64,000 nt of DNA, taken from Streptomyces sp. TP-A0874. GTDB taxonomy: Bacteria > Actinomycetota > Actinomycetes > Streptomycetales > Streptomycetaceae. Where the stretch lies: positions 558,001 through 622,000 of the forward strand of contig NZ_BBZK01000004.1 in assembly GCF_001748085.1 (NCBI RefSeq). Direction: 5' to 3'. Shown here piece after piece: positions 49,367 through 57,240 of this stretch. Within the stretch, counting starts at the first letter, position 1, and each line of letters opens with the position of its first letter. The notes beneath the pieces were generated by a model that saw only the letters and a program-made list of their open reading frames with translations, ran no database searches and had not been told where the DNA came from. The position numbers were made by a program, and so were the translations under genes.

Positions 49367-49678
49367 ATGGAGGACACCGTGCTCCACCTGCTCCAACTCC
49401 GCTACACCGCGACCGAGGACGACGTCACCCCGCACATTGCCGGTCACGTCGCCTACCTTGAGCGGCACCATGCCGCCGGGACATTTCTGGTCTCCGGCCA
49501 GACCGTCCCCACCTCAGAGGGCGGCGCGATCATCGCCCACGGCGTCGACCGCGACACGATCGAGCAGATCACCGGCCAGGACCCGTTCGTCACGAACGGC
49601 GTCGCGAAGTACACCATCACCACCACCCCGGGCCGGATCCACCCCGTCCTCGCCGATGTCCTCGCACAGGGCCTCTGA
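49367..49678 (+). CDS. YciI-family protein
   Basis: A 103-residue protein with the YCII-related alpha-beta fold: LHLLQLRYTATEDDVTPHIA at the start, HVAYLERHHAAGTFLVSGQT in the middle, and DPFVTNGVAKYTI before the C-terminal AQGL. The conserved His and Asp of the family are visible. Enzymatic role is unknown for most members. It lies inside the inverted ends of the Tn7-like element, 23 bp from the right end, so it is best read as cargo. It is 54 bp after the TniQ-like gene. Confidence 0.75.
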   Translation: MEDTVLHLLQLRYTATEDDVTPHIAGHVAYLERHHAAGTFLVSGQTVPTSEGGAIIAHGVDRDTIEQITGQDPFVTNGVAKYTITTTPGRIHPVLADVLAQGL

Positions 49679-49700
49679 TCGCTCGCCTGGGCGCCATAGG

Positions 49701-49751
49701 GAACCGCTCAACGTTCGGTGAGAATCACTCAACCTTCACTGCGACAGGTCA
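49701..49751 (-). repeat. Right end of the Tn7-like element
   Basis: Reading inward on the minus strand: TGACCTGTCGCAG, then GAAGGTTGAGTG, then CTCACCGAACGTTGAGCG (49705-49722). The order matches the left end, but the two repeats are only about 29 bp apart instead of 58. Confidence 0.68.
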
Positions 49752-49755
49752 CCTC

Positions 49756-50030
49756 TGACCTGTCGAAGCGAGGGCTGGGCGGTGCGCCTGAAGGCGGATG
49801 ACCGCCGGGTTTCTCACCGAAGATCACGTAAAGCGCGAGGTCGCCTCCACCCGGGAGACGGCGGTGGAGCGGTGCGTACCTACGGCGAACGCCTGCCAGC
49901 GACTTCGGCCCGCAGACTTCTTCCACGGCTCGGAGCACCGCCGGACGGCGTCGGGGAGTCGACGGGAGTGTCCGGCTCGACGATGTACCGCCGGCGCCCC
50001 GCCGGGCCCCGGAGGTGAGCCGGAACCGCC
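49756..50030 (+). pseudogene. Second degraded left end and 5' tnsA fragment
   Basis: TGACCTGTCGAAGCG at 49756 and CTCACCGAAGATCACG at 49813-49828 repeat the left-end blocks of 47743-47822 with nearly the same spacing (57 against 58 bp). From about 49855 the DNA recalls the 5' part of the tnsA-like gene: GGAGACGGCGG, a GCGTACCTACGGCGA stretch, ADFFHGSEHRRTASGS against DFFDSGQRRRTALGS, and CTCGACGATGTACCGCCGG against its counterpart. Frames are broken throughout. It starts 5 bp after the right end of the first element, indicating two related elements in tandem. Confidence 0.58.
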
Positions 50031-50207
50031 CTCCGGTCCCTGGTTGTTGCCCCGATCAGGGCTCGGCATGATGGACGCCGCACACCGTGAACCACCGCCG
50101 GCCGTCGCCTCTCCGTGATGCGGACCAGCCGCTCCCAAACCCGGTATAGCGTTCACTCCTTCCACTCCGCATCGCGCGGGGACTCTCGACCGAACCAGGA
50201 CGGAAGC

Positions 50208-50867
50208 ATGTCAGGAGAGATATCGCCCACCGGGAAGCGCTCCGGCGCCGGCTCGTCGCCCGAGCTGCGCGCCTCTCACGCCGACCGGGACCGGGTGGTG
50301 GACGTGCTGCGCATCGCGGCGGGGGACGGCCTGCTGACCACGGACGAGTTGGACGAGCGGGTGGAAGCCGCCCTGTCGGCACGGACGCTGAGCGAACTCT
50401 CCGCGCTCACCGCCGACCTGCCGCCCGTGTCGGCCGCGGTCTGGGCGACCGGAGCAGGGGCCAAGGACGTGGTTCGGATCAAACAGGTCCACAGCGGCGC
50501 GATCGAGCGGGCGGGGCGCTGGCTGGTACCGCGGAGGCTGGAGCTCAGGGTGAGCTTCTGCAAGGTGACGCTCGACTTCACTGACGCGGTGATCACACAT
50601 GACACCCTGCGGATCGACGCGGATATGACGGGTAAGACACTGACCCTCGTCACCAAGCCGGGCATCGTGGTCGACACCGACGGCCTGCAGCTGGTGCACA
50701 GCAGGGTCAAGTACCGCCGGGCTCCGGCGGATCCGGACACACCGGTCACCCTGCGAGTGGAGCTGACCGGTAGGAAGGCCCACGGCCGCGTGGTGGTGCG
50801 GCCCCCGCGCCGGTCCTTCGGGCAGTGGCTGCTGCGCGGGTCGGCCCCCCTTTCTCCGGGCGCTTGA
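50208..50867 (+). CDS. DUF1707 domain protein
   Basis: A 219-residue protein with an N-terminal DUF1707 motif, ELRASHADRDRVVDVLRIAA and TTDELDERVEAALSARTLSE (about residues 18-70). This motif occurs in many actinobacterial membrane and regulatory proteins. The rest (VVRIKQVHSGAIERAGRWLV onward) is a beta-rich domain recalling LiaF-like C-terminal regions. No transmembrane helix is seen. ATG at 50208 has GGAAGC upstream. Function is unknown. Confidence 0.78.
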   Translation: MSGEISPTGKRSGAGSSPELRASHADRDRVVDVLRIAAGDGLLTTDELDERVEAALSARTLSELSALTADLPPVSAAVWATGAGAKDVVRIKQVHSGAIERAGRWLVPRRLELRVSFCKVTLDFTDAVITHDTLRIDADMTGKTLTLVTKPGIVVDTDGLQLVHSRVKYRRAPADPDTPVTLRVELTGRKAHGRVVVRPPRRSFGQWLLRGSAPLSPGA

Positions 50868-50934
50868 CTCCATCGTCCACCAACGCTCGGTTTCACACGG
50901 ACCTGCCAGCCGCGCACCACGTAGTCTTCCCCGT

Positions 50935-51300
50935 GTGACGGATGAGAGCGACTCCGCTGTTCAGGCAGCCCTCGACGGGGAGATGCGGCTTCTCGATCCG
51001 AAGGTACGGGCTTCACCGGTCCGCGTCCTGGAACTGCTGGATCCGGAATTCGTCGAGATCGGCGCTTCGGGGCGGCGGTGGGACGTGCGGTCGATCCTCG
51101 AAGTGACCGGCGACGGATCGGTCTCCCCCAAGTCCCCGGTGACCGTCAGCGAGTTGGCCGGAACCGTTCTGGCTCCGGGTCTCGTCCACCTGACCTATTT
51201 CACCGACCACCGAGGCCGCCGGGCTTGGCGGAGTTCCCTGTGGCGCCGGGCGGAGGCCGGCTGGCGGATGTACTTCCACCAGGCGACTCCGGTCGGCTGA
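50935..51300 (+). CDS. NTF2-like (DUF4440) small protein
   Basis: A 121-residue cone-fold protein. The pattern ALDGEMRLLDPKVRASPVRV, then DPEFVEIGASGRRWDVRSIL and WRSSLWRRAEAGWRMYFHQA, matches DUF4440/SnoaL-like domains. Some members are enzymes and others ligand-binding proteins, so no reaction can be given. GTG at 50935 is used. It follows the DUF1707 gene by 67 bp and converges on the ABC-F gene. Confidence 0.75.
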   Translation: MTDESDSAVQAALDGEMRLLDPKVRASPVRVLELLDPEFVEIGASGRRWDVRSILEVTGDGSVSPKSPVTVSELAGTVLAPGLVHLTYFTDHRGRRAWRSSLWRRAEAGWRMYFHQATPVG

Positions 51301-51410
51301 GCCGGTGGAGCCCCCGTCCCGCGAGGAAGACGGCCCGATCGCCGGCCACTTGCGGCCGGCGCCCGGGCTCGTACATCCGGGTAAGGCCCGGGAGCCTCAG
51401 GACCAGTGGT

Positions 51411-53045
51411 TCACGCCTCGGGAGCCCCCGCCTCCCTCAGTTCGCCGTCGGCCAGCCGCAGCCACCGGTCCACACCGATCCGCGTGAGGAACCGCTCGTC
51501 GTGGCTGACGACCAGCAGCGCGCCCCGATAAGCACTCAGTGCGCTCTCCAGTTGGCCGACGCTCATCAGGTCGAGGTTGTTCGTCGGCTCGTCGAGCAGG
51601 AGCAGTTGCGGAGCCGGTTCGGCGCAGAGGGCGCAGAGGAGGGCGGCGCGCAGACGCTCACCGCCCGAGAGCGTCCTGGCCGGGAGGTGGGCCCTGGGCC
51701 CTCGGAAGAGGAAGCGGGCGAGCAGGTTCATCCGCTCCGCCTCCGGCCTACCGGAGGCGGACGCGGCGAAGTTCTCGGCCACGCTGCGGTCCAGGTCCGG
51801 CAGAGCCAGCCGCTGTGAGAGATAGGCGATCCGACCGCCGGCCCGCCTGGTCTCTCCGTGGTCCGCCGGCAGGTCGCCGTTGACCAGCCGGAGCAGCGTG
51901 GACTTGCCCGCGCCGTTGGGTCCGGTCAGCGCAATGCGCTCGGGACCGCGGATCGTGAGGTCGACGCCCTCCCCGGCGAACAGCGTCCGCTCGCCGAGGC
52001 GGACCTGCATGCGTTCGCCGAGGAAGAGCGTGCGCCCGGCCGGAACATCGGTGTCCGGCAGGTCCACGGTGATGCGCTGCTCGTCGCGCAGGGCTCGGCC
52101 CGCCTCCTCCAGGCGGGCCTTGGCCTCGCCGACCCGGGAGGAGTGCGTGTGGCCCGCCCGGCCCGCGGACTCCTGTGCACCGCGTTTCCTGTTTCCTGTG
52201 ACGATGCGCGGCAGGCCGGCGTTCTTGAGGTTGCGGGCGGCGTTGTTCGCGCGGCGCTCAGCGCGTTCCCGGGCCTGCTGGAGTTCCCGTTTCTCCCGCT
52301 TCAACTCCTGCTCGGCGTTGCGGAGGTCCTTCTCGGCGGCTTCCTGCTCGGCTCGTACGGCGTCCTCGTAGGCGGTGAAGCCGACGCCGTACAGGCGCAG
52401 TTCGGCGCGATCGAGTTCGGCGATCTGCTCCATCCGGTCGAGCAGCGCCCGGTTGTGGCTGACCAGCAGCAGGCAGCCGTTCCAGTCCTCCAGTACGTCG
52501 TAGAGCCGGTGCCGGGCGTCGAGGTCGAGGTTGTTGGTGGGCTCGTCCAGCAGCAGCACCTCGGGGCGTTTCAGCAGCTGGGCGACGAGACCGAGCGAGA
52601 CGACCTGACCGCCGCTGAGCGTGCTCAGGCTCCGGTCGAGAGTGAGATCGGTCAGACCGAGGCGGTCGAGTTGGGCGCGGGTGCGCTCCTCGATGTCCCA
52701 GTCGTCGCCGATGGTCGTGAAGTGCTCCTCGCTCACGTCCCCGGACTCGACGGCGTCCAGGGCCTCGATCACCGCCGCGACGCCGAGGACCTCGGCGACG
52801 GTGAGGTCGCCGGTCAGCGGGAGGCTCTGCGGCAGGTAGCCCAGGACACCGCTCGCCGACACCGATCCGGTGGTGGGCCGCAGTTCGCCGGCGATCAGTC
52901 TGAGCAGCGTGCTCTTGCCGGAGCCGTTGGGCGCGACGAGACCGGTGCGGCCGGCGCCCACGGTGAAGGAGAGGTTCCGGAAGACCGGGGTCTCGTCCGG
53001 CCAGGAGAAGGACAGGTTGGAGCAGATGACGGAGGCATCGGACAC
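51411..53045 (-). CDS. ABC-F family ATP-binding protein
   Basis: A 544-residue soluble protein with two ATPase domains and no membrane segments, the hallmark of ABC-F factors that act on ribosomes, some giving antibiotic resistance. Domain 1 has GLVAPNGSGKSTLLRLIAG, LSGGQVVSLGLVAQLL and LLLDEPTNNLDLDARHR. A basic, helical linker of about 90 residues (about 230-320) follows. Domain 2 has LTGPNGAGKSTLLRLV, LSGGERLRAALLCAL and LLLDEPTNNLDLMS. GTG at 53045 is the start. The 160-bp leader carries a short ORF and hairpins. Confidence 0.9.
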   Translation of the reverse strand: MSDASVICSNLSFSWPDETPVFRNLSFTVGAGRTGLVAPNGSGKSTLLRLIAGELRPTTGSVSASGVLGYLPQSLPLTGDLTVAEVLGVAAVIEALDAVESGDVSEEHFTTIGDDWDIEERTRAQLDRLGLTDLTLDRSLSTLSGGQVVSLGLVAQLLKRPEVLLLDEPTNNLDLDARHRLYDVLEDWNGCLLLVSHNRALLDRMEQIAELDRAELRLYGVGFTAYEDAVRAEQEAAEKDLRNAEQELKREKRELQQARERAERRANNAARNLKNAGLPRIVTGNRKRGAQESAGRAGHTHSSRVGEAKARLEEAGRALRDEQRITVDLPDTDVPAGRTLFLGERMQVRLGERTLFAGEGVDLTIRGPERIALTGPNGAGKSTLLRLVNGDLPADHGETRRAGGRIAYLSQRLALPDLDRSVAENFAASASGRPEAERMNLLARFLFRGPRAHLPARTLSGGERLRAALLCALCAEPAPQLLLLDEPTNNLDLMSVGQLESALSAYRGALLVVSHDERFLTRIGVDRWLRLADGELREAGAPEA

Positions 53046-53177
53046 GGCAGCGACCTCGTGTGGGATGAGGGCGGAAACAGCAATTGCCCACCCTCGGCAG
53101 ACGTGGGCAAGGGAACGACGAAAAGGCCACATCGGCGGCGCTTCCACGCACCGGCCGGTGGCCGTCAGGTCCGGGTA

Positions 53178-53207
53178 TCACCCGGAGATGTCGTCGTCAC
53201 CCACCAT
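53178..53207 (-). CDS. Leader ORF upstream of the ABC-F gene
   Basis: ATG at 53207 is preceded by AGGAGA with 7-bp spacing and encodes the 9-residue peptide MVGDDDISG. Its stop lies inside the hairpin CCGGGTGATACCCGG (53171-53185). Further downstream CACCGGCCGGTG forms a second stem before the ABC-F start. Leaders of this type control several ABC-F resistance genes by ribosome stalling; whether that applies here is untested. Confidence 0.42.
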   Translation of the reverse strand: MVGDDDISG

Positions 53208-53520
53208 GTCTGGCTCTCCTCGACTACCGATCGACGTCTCAACCAGGCTAGCAGCCGGTGCGCCTCACCGCCCCGGCTGCTGACCGCCGCTGCCGAGCCG
53301 GGGCCGGGTCGCGCGCTCCCCCACCGCGTGCTGAGGTCCCCGGGGGCGGTTCGCCTGCCGTGCTGGGCGCGCGCCGACGAGCTGGCCGTGCTGCCGCCGG
53401 CGGACCAGCGCGGCAGTCCGTCGGGAGGCTCCCGGACGGCACCCTCGTCTCGCCGTACGCGCGGCTCGGCAGGGCTCGACACGCGGGGACTCACCCGAAT
53501 GGCCCCCTCCGCGAGCATGG
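53208..53520. other. Intergenic region between ABC-F leader and murA
   Basis: About 310 bp between the two divergent genes. The right part, 53250-53500, is very G+C-rich and low in features, with no repeat or RNA gene seen. The ABC-F promoter should lie between about 53215 and 53290, but no clear hexamers were recognised there. Confidence 0.4.
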
Positions 53521-53536
53521 ATCTCATATGTGAGAT
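53521..53536. promoter_or_regulatory. Palindrome at the murA start
   Basis: ATCTCATATGTGAGAT has perfect 6-bp arms around TATG and ends 12 bp before the ATG. As the encoded protein has an XRE-type HTH domain, autoregulation through this site is plausible. Confidence 0.45.
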
Positions 53537-53548
53537 AGCTTGCCAGGC

Positions 53549-55078
53549 ATGGGAGATGACTACCTTGTACGCATCGGCCGGCTGATTCGTGATGCCCGGC
53601 AGCACCGCGGCTGGACACAGTCTCAACTTGCGGACGCGCTCGGAACAAGTCAGAGTGCTGTCAACCGCATTGAGCGCGGCAACCAGAACATCAGCCTTGA
53701 GATGATCGCCAGGATCGGCGAGGCTCTGGACAGCGAGATCATCTCGCTCGGTTACTCCGGCCCGATGCACCTTCGGGTCGTCGGAGGACGGCCGCTGTCG
53801 GGCAGCATCGACGTGAAGACCAGCAAGAACGCCTGCGTCGCGCTGCTCTGTGCGTCGCTGCTCAACTCCGGGCGCACCACCCTGCGGCGAGTGGCCAGGA
53901 TCGAGGAGGTCTACCGGATCCTGGAAGTGCTCGGCAGCATCGGGGTCCGGACCCGCTGGATCAACGACGGATGTGATCTGGAGATCACTCCTCCGGCGGA
54001 GCTGGACCTGGACGGCATGGACATGGACGCCGCACGGCGCACCAGGAGCGTCATCATGTTCCTCGGGCCCCTCCTGCACCGCATGGACCACTTCGAGATC
54101 CCCTACGCGGGCGGCTGCGACCTCGGCACCCGGACGGTCCAGCCGCATCTGACGGCGCTGCGGCACTTCGGTCTGGAGATCGCCGCCACCGACGGCGTCT
54201 ACCACGCGAAGGTCGATCCTTCGGTGCGCCCCGACCGCCCGATCGTGCTGACCGAGCGCGGCGACACGGTGACCGAGAACGCGCTGCTGGCCGCCGCCCG
54301 GCACGACGGGGTCACGGAGATCCGCAACGCCAGTTCCAACTACATGGTCCAGGACCTCTGCTTCTTCCTTGAGCAGTTGGGTGTGAAGGTCGAGGGCGTC
54401 GGCACGACCACGCTGACGGTGCACGGGATGCCGAGCATCGGGCGGGACGTCGACTACTCGCCGTCCGAGGACCCGGTGGAGGCGATGAGCCTGCTCGCGG
54501 CGGCGCTGGTGACCGAGTCGGAGTTGACGATCCGACGGGTGCCGGTGGAGTTCCTGGAGATCGAGTTGGCGGTCCTCTCCGAGATGGGGCTGGACCACGA
54601 GCGCGGTGCGGAGTACCCGGCGAACAACGGCCGGACCCGGCTCGTCGATCTGACCGTGCGACCGTCGAAGCTTCGGGCCCCGATCGACAAGATCCACCCG
54701 ATGCCGTTCCCCGGGCTCAACATCGACAACGTGCCGTTCTTCGCGGCGATCGCCGCGAGCGCGGAGGGGTCGACGCTGATCCACGACTGGGTCTACGACA
54801 ACCGGGCCATCTACCTGACCGACCTGAACCGGCTGGGCGCCGACATCAAGCTGCTCGACCCGCACCGGCTGCTGGTGGAGGGGCCGACCCGCTGGCGGGC
54901 GGCGGAGATGATGTGCCCTCCGGCCCTGCGGCCGGCGGTCGTGGTGCTGCTGGCGATGATGGCGGCGGAGGGTACCTCGGTGCTGCGGAACGTCTATGTG
55001 ATCAACCGCGGTTACGAGGAACTCGCCGAGCGGTTGAACTCGATCGGTGCGCAGATCGAGACGTTCCGGGACATCTGA
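53549..55078 (+). CDS. murA: XRE-HTH / UDP-GlcNAc 1-carboxyvinyltransferase fusion
   Basis: A 509-residue protein with two parts. Residues about 3-60 form an XRE-type helix-turn-helix (RGWTQSQLADALGTSQSAVN). From about residue 75 follows an EPSP-synthase/MurA fold: LSGSIDVKTSKNACVALLCA, YAGGCDLGTRTVQPHL with the phosphoenolpyruvate-binding Cys near 190, and VDYSPSEDPVEAMSLLAAAL. MurA makes the first committed peptidoglycan precursor; the fusion is conserved in Streptomyces next to aconitase. An in-frame TGA at 53531 limits the N-terminus; TTG at 53540 is the alternative start. Confidence 0.88.
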   Translation: MGDDYLVRIGRLIRDARQHRGWTQSQLADALGTSQSAVNRIERGNQNISLEMIARIGEALDSEIISLGYSGPMHLRVVGGRPLSGSIDVKTSKNACVALLCASLLNSGRTTLRRVARIEEVYRILEVLGSIGVRTRWINDGCDLEITPPAELDLDGMDMDAARRTRSVIMFLGPLLHRMDHFEIPYAGGCDLGTRTVQPHLTALRHFGLEIAATDGVYHAKVDPSVRPDRPIVLTERGDTVTENALLAAARHDGVTEIRNASSNYMVQDLCFFLEQLGVKVEGVGTTTLTVHGMPSIGRDVDYSPSEDPVEAMSLLAAALVTESELTIRRVPVEFLEIELAVLSEMGLDHERGAEYPANNGRTRLVDLTVRPSKLRAPIDKIHPMPFPGLNIDNVPFFAAIAASAEGSTLIHDWVYDNRAIYLTDLNRLGADIKLLDPHRLLVEGPTRWRAAEMMCPPALRPAVVVLLAMMAAEGTSVLRNVYVINRGYEELAERLNSIGAQIETFRDI

Positions 55079-55147
55079 GCACAGCGCGCCGAACGTGTGG
55101 CCGACGGCTGGCCTCCCCGGGCGGTTCGGATCCGGGATGCCGGGTGA

Positions 55148-55183
55148 GCAGCCCCCGCCCTCGTATCCGAGGACGGGGGCTGC
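55148..55183. terminator. Bidirectional terminator between murA and nhaA
   Basis: GCAGCCCCCG (55148-55157) pairs with CGGGGGCTGC (55174-55183), extended by CCTCG/CGAGG around TATC, between convergent genes. Confidence 0.8.
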
Positions 55184-55195
55184 CGGTGGGCCTGG

Positions 55196-57079
55196 CTACC
55201 GCGACCCCACGTCGGCGACTGACGCCTCGAGTTCGCGGGCGAGGGTCGCCGCGTCGGAGGGTCCGGTGTGCCGGCGGTCGCCGATGAAGAAGGTCGGGGC
55301 GCCGCTGGCCCCGCTCGCCTCGGCGCTGGCGACGTCGGCGCGTATCCGGGCGGCCGTCTCCTCTGATTCGAGATCCCGAAGGAAGATCTCGACGTCGAGT
55401 CCGGCCTGGGCGGCATAGCCGACGATGTCGTCGATCTCGAGTTCGTGCTGGTGGGTGAAGAGCAGGTCGTGCATCTGCCAGAAGCGTCCCTGCGTGTCAG
55501 CGGCGATCGCCGCCCGGGCGGCGAGTTCGGCGTTCGGATGTACGTCCGGCAGCGGGAGGTGCCGGTAGACGTACCGCAGCCGGTCGCCGAACCGCTGCCG
55601 CAGTTCCTGGGCGACACCGGTGGCATGGGCGCAGAAGGGGCACTCGTAGTCGCCGTACTCCACCAGCGTCAGCGGCGCGTCCACGGGACCCTTGACGTGG
55701 TCCGTGGCCGGGTCGACAGGACGGTCGAGAGTCCGCGGGAGGTCGGCGTCCGTCTCGCCGCGCAGAACCGCGGCCAGGCGGAACGACACCCATCCCAGAA
55801 CCGTCGACAACACGGCCGCCATCAGGACGCCGACGGTGGCCTGGGCGCGTAGGACCGGGTCCTCGAAGGCGAGCCCGACGATCAGCAGGGATACCGTGAA
55901 GCCGATCCCGGACAGCACGCCACCGCCCAGCACGTGGCCCGGACCGACACCCCTGGGAAGCTTGCCCAGGCCGAAGCGGGCGGGAAGCAGCGCACCGCCT
56001 CCGATGCCCAGGAGCTTCCCGAGGACCAGCCCGATGATGACGGCCCAGGTGACCTTGGAGGTCAGTGCGTCGCTCAGGACGCCGCCGCGCAGGTCGACGC
56101 CCGCGCTGGCCAGGGCGAACACCGGGACGATGAAGTAGCTCGTCCAGGGGTGGAGCACCGTCTGCAGCCGCTCGTTGACGGAGACGGCGCGCTTGAGTCC
56201 CCTCCGTGCCGACAGGCCCACGTCCGCTCGGGGGGACTGGCGGAAGGCTCGGAAGAGCCGGGCGGCCCGCTCCACGGCCTGGCGTGCGGGGAGCTGGGCG
56301 GGGATGAGCAGACCGCCGATCATGCCGGCGATGGAGGCGTGGAGGCCGGCTTCGAAGGTGGCGAGCCACAGCGCGAGGACGATCAGCACGTACGGGGACG
56401 CGCGCCAGACGCCCAGTCGGGTCAGTCCGGACAGGGCCACACACAGGGTGAGCGCGACCAGCAGCGGCTTCAGGTGGATCGTCTCCGAGAAGACGAAGCC
56501 GATCACGGCGACGGCCACGATGTCGTCGATGACGGTGATGGCCAGCAGGAAGACGCGGAGTTGCGTGACGAACCGGGGGCCCACGATGGCGAGTGCCCCG
56601 AGCATGAACGCGGTGTCGGTGCCGATGACCACACCCCATCCCTGGCGGGCTTCTCCCCCGGGCGCGATCGCCAGGTACAGCAGCACGGGGATCAGCATGC
56701 CGCCGATCCCGGCCAGGGCCGGGACCACGACGCGTTGGCGGCTCGTCAGCACGCCCACGGAGATCTCGTAGCGGACCTCCAGGCCGATGACGAAGAAGAA
56801 CATGGCCATCAGGCCGTCGCTGACCCAGTGCCCCAGGTCCATGGAGAGACTGGCCCCGCCGACCGAGAACGAGGCGTCGGTCGCCCACAGCGAGGCGTAC
56901 GAGTCCGACCAGGGCGAGTTCGCCCAGGCCAGGGCCACCACGACGGCGGCCAGGAGCAGACCGACACTGCCCGCCTCGGTGCTCAGGAAGGCGCGCACCG
57001 GGCCGGAGAGTTGGGCGACCAGCGTGCCCCTCCTGGCCGGGGTCTGGGCGGCCGGGTCGTTCTTCTTCCGTATCGCCAT
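55196..57079 (-). CDS. nhaA: NhaA Na+/H+ antiporter fused to a DsbA-like domain
   Basis: A 627-residue protein. The N-terminal about 430 residues are an NhaA antiporter with eleven or twelve helices, the acidic pair in [18 protein letters not shown], and the [11 protein letters not shown] segment. The C-terminal about 170 residues form a thioredoxin/DsbA-like domain with the redox motif ECPFCAH near residue 480 and the cis-Pro segment GAPTFFIGD. The fusion occurs in several actinobacteria. ATG at 57079 is preceded by GGGGAGC and overlaps the stop of a small upstream ORF (TGATG). Confidence 0.92.
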   Translation of the reverse strand: MAIRKKNDPAAQTPARRGTLVAQLSGPVRAFLSTEAGSVGLLLAAVVVALAWANSPWSDSYASLWATDASFSVGGASLSMDLGHWVSDGLMAMFFFVIGLEVRYEISVGVLTSRQRVVVPALAGIGGMLIPVLLYLAIAPGGEARQGWGVVIGTDTAFMLGALAIVGPRFVTQLRVFLLAITVIDDIVAVAVIGFVFSETIHLKPLLVALTLCVALSGLTRLGVWRASPYVLIVLALWLATFEAGLHASIAGMIGGLLIPAQLPARQAVERAARLFRAFRQSPRADVGLSARRGLKRAVSVNERLQTVLHPWTSYFIVPVFALASAGVDLRGGVLSDALTSKVTWAVIIGLVLGKLLGIGGGALLPARFGLGKLPRGVGPGHVLGGGVLSGIGFTVSLLIVGLAFEDPVLRAQATVGVLMAAVLSTVLGWVSFRLAAVLRGETDADLPRTLDRPVDPATDHVKGPVDAPLTLVEYGDYECPFCAHATGVAQELRQRFGDRLRYVYRHLPLPDVHPNAELAARAAIAADTQGRFWQMHDLLFTHQHELEIDDIVGYAAQAGLDVEIFLRDLESEETAARIRADVASAEASGASGAPTFFIGDRRHTGPSDAATLARELEASVADVGSR

Positions 57080-57240
57080 CACCAGCTCCCCTGCGCCACG
57101 GCCGGGACCTGTGCGGGGGTGGAGGCGGTCTTCGGGCCGGGAATCCCGCACCCGGGGAGACCCACCGGGGTCTCCCCCCGGAGGAGGTCGGGGATCTCGT
57201 GGCGGCTCGGCTCGGGGTTGTCGCGGATGGTGGTTCTCAT
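57079..57240 (-). CDS. Small ORF coupled to nhaA
   Basis: A 53-codon frame from ATG 57240 to a TGA that overlaps the nhaA ATG as TGATG, the usual layout of translationally coupled pairs. Nearly all its codons end in G or C, as in real genes here. AAGGGAGCGC precedes the ATG. The peptide starts [20 protein letters not shown] and contains [13 protein letters not shown], then a Ala/Pro-rich tail ending QGSW. No homologue or domain is recognised. It may be a true small protein or only a leader for nhaA. Confidence 0.45.
   Translation of the reverse strand: MRTTIRDNPEPSRHEIPDLLRGETPVGLPGCGIPGPKTASTPAQVPAVAQGSW

Larger units (their letters stand above)
47743..49751. mobile_element. Decayed Tn7-like (TnsA/TniQ) transposon
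   Basis: About 2.0 kb bounded by inverted ends. The outermost blocks are TGATCTCTCGCAG (47743-47755) and, inverted, TGACCTGTCGCAG (49739-49751). Inside each end lie two related repeats in the same outer-to-inner order, CGCAGyGAAGGTTGAGyG and CTCACCGraSGTTGAGyG, with different spacing at the two ends (58 and 29 bp), as in Tn7. It carries a broken TnsA-like gene, a TniQ-like gene and a YciI-family gene. TnsB and TnsC are absent, so it cannot move by itself. No clear target-site duplication was found. Confidence 0.7.

Noticed and set aside
47738..49756. 5-bp target-site duplication around the Tn7-like element
   Set aside because: Left flank CCCTT and right flank CCTCT are not identical, so no duplication is claimed; decay or shifted end positions could explain it.
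49782..50018. Small plus-strand frames between YciI and DUF1707
   Set aside because: They coincide with a degraded left end and 5' tnsA fragment; similarity jumps between frames, so no intact gene is likely.
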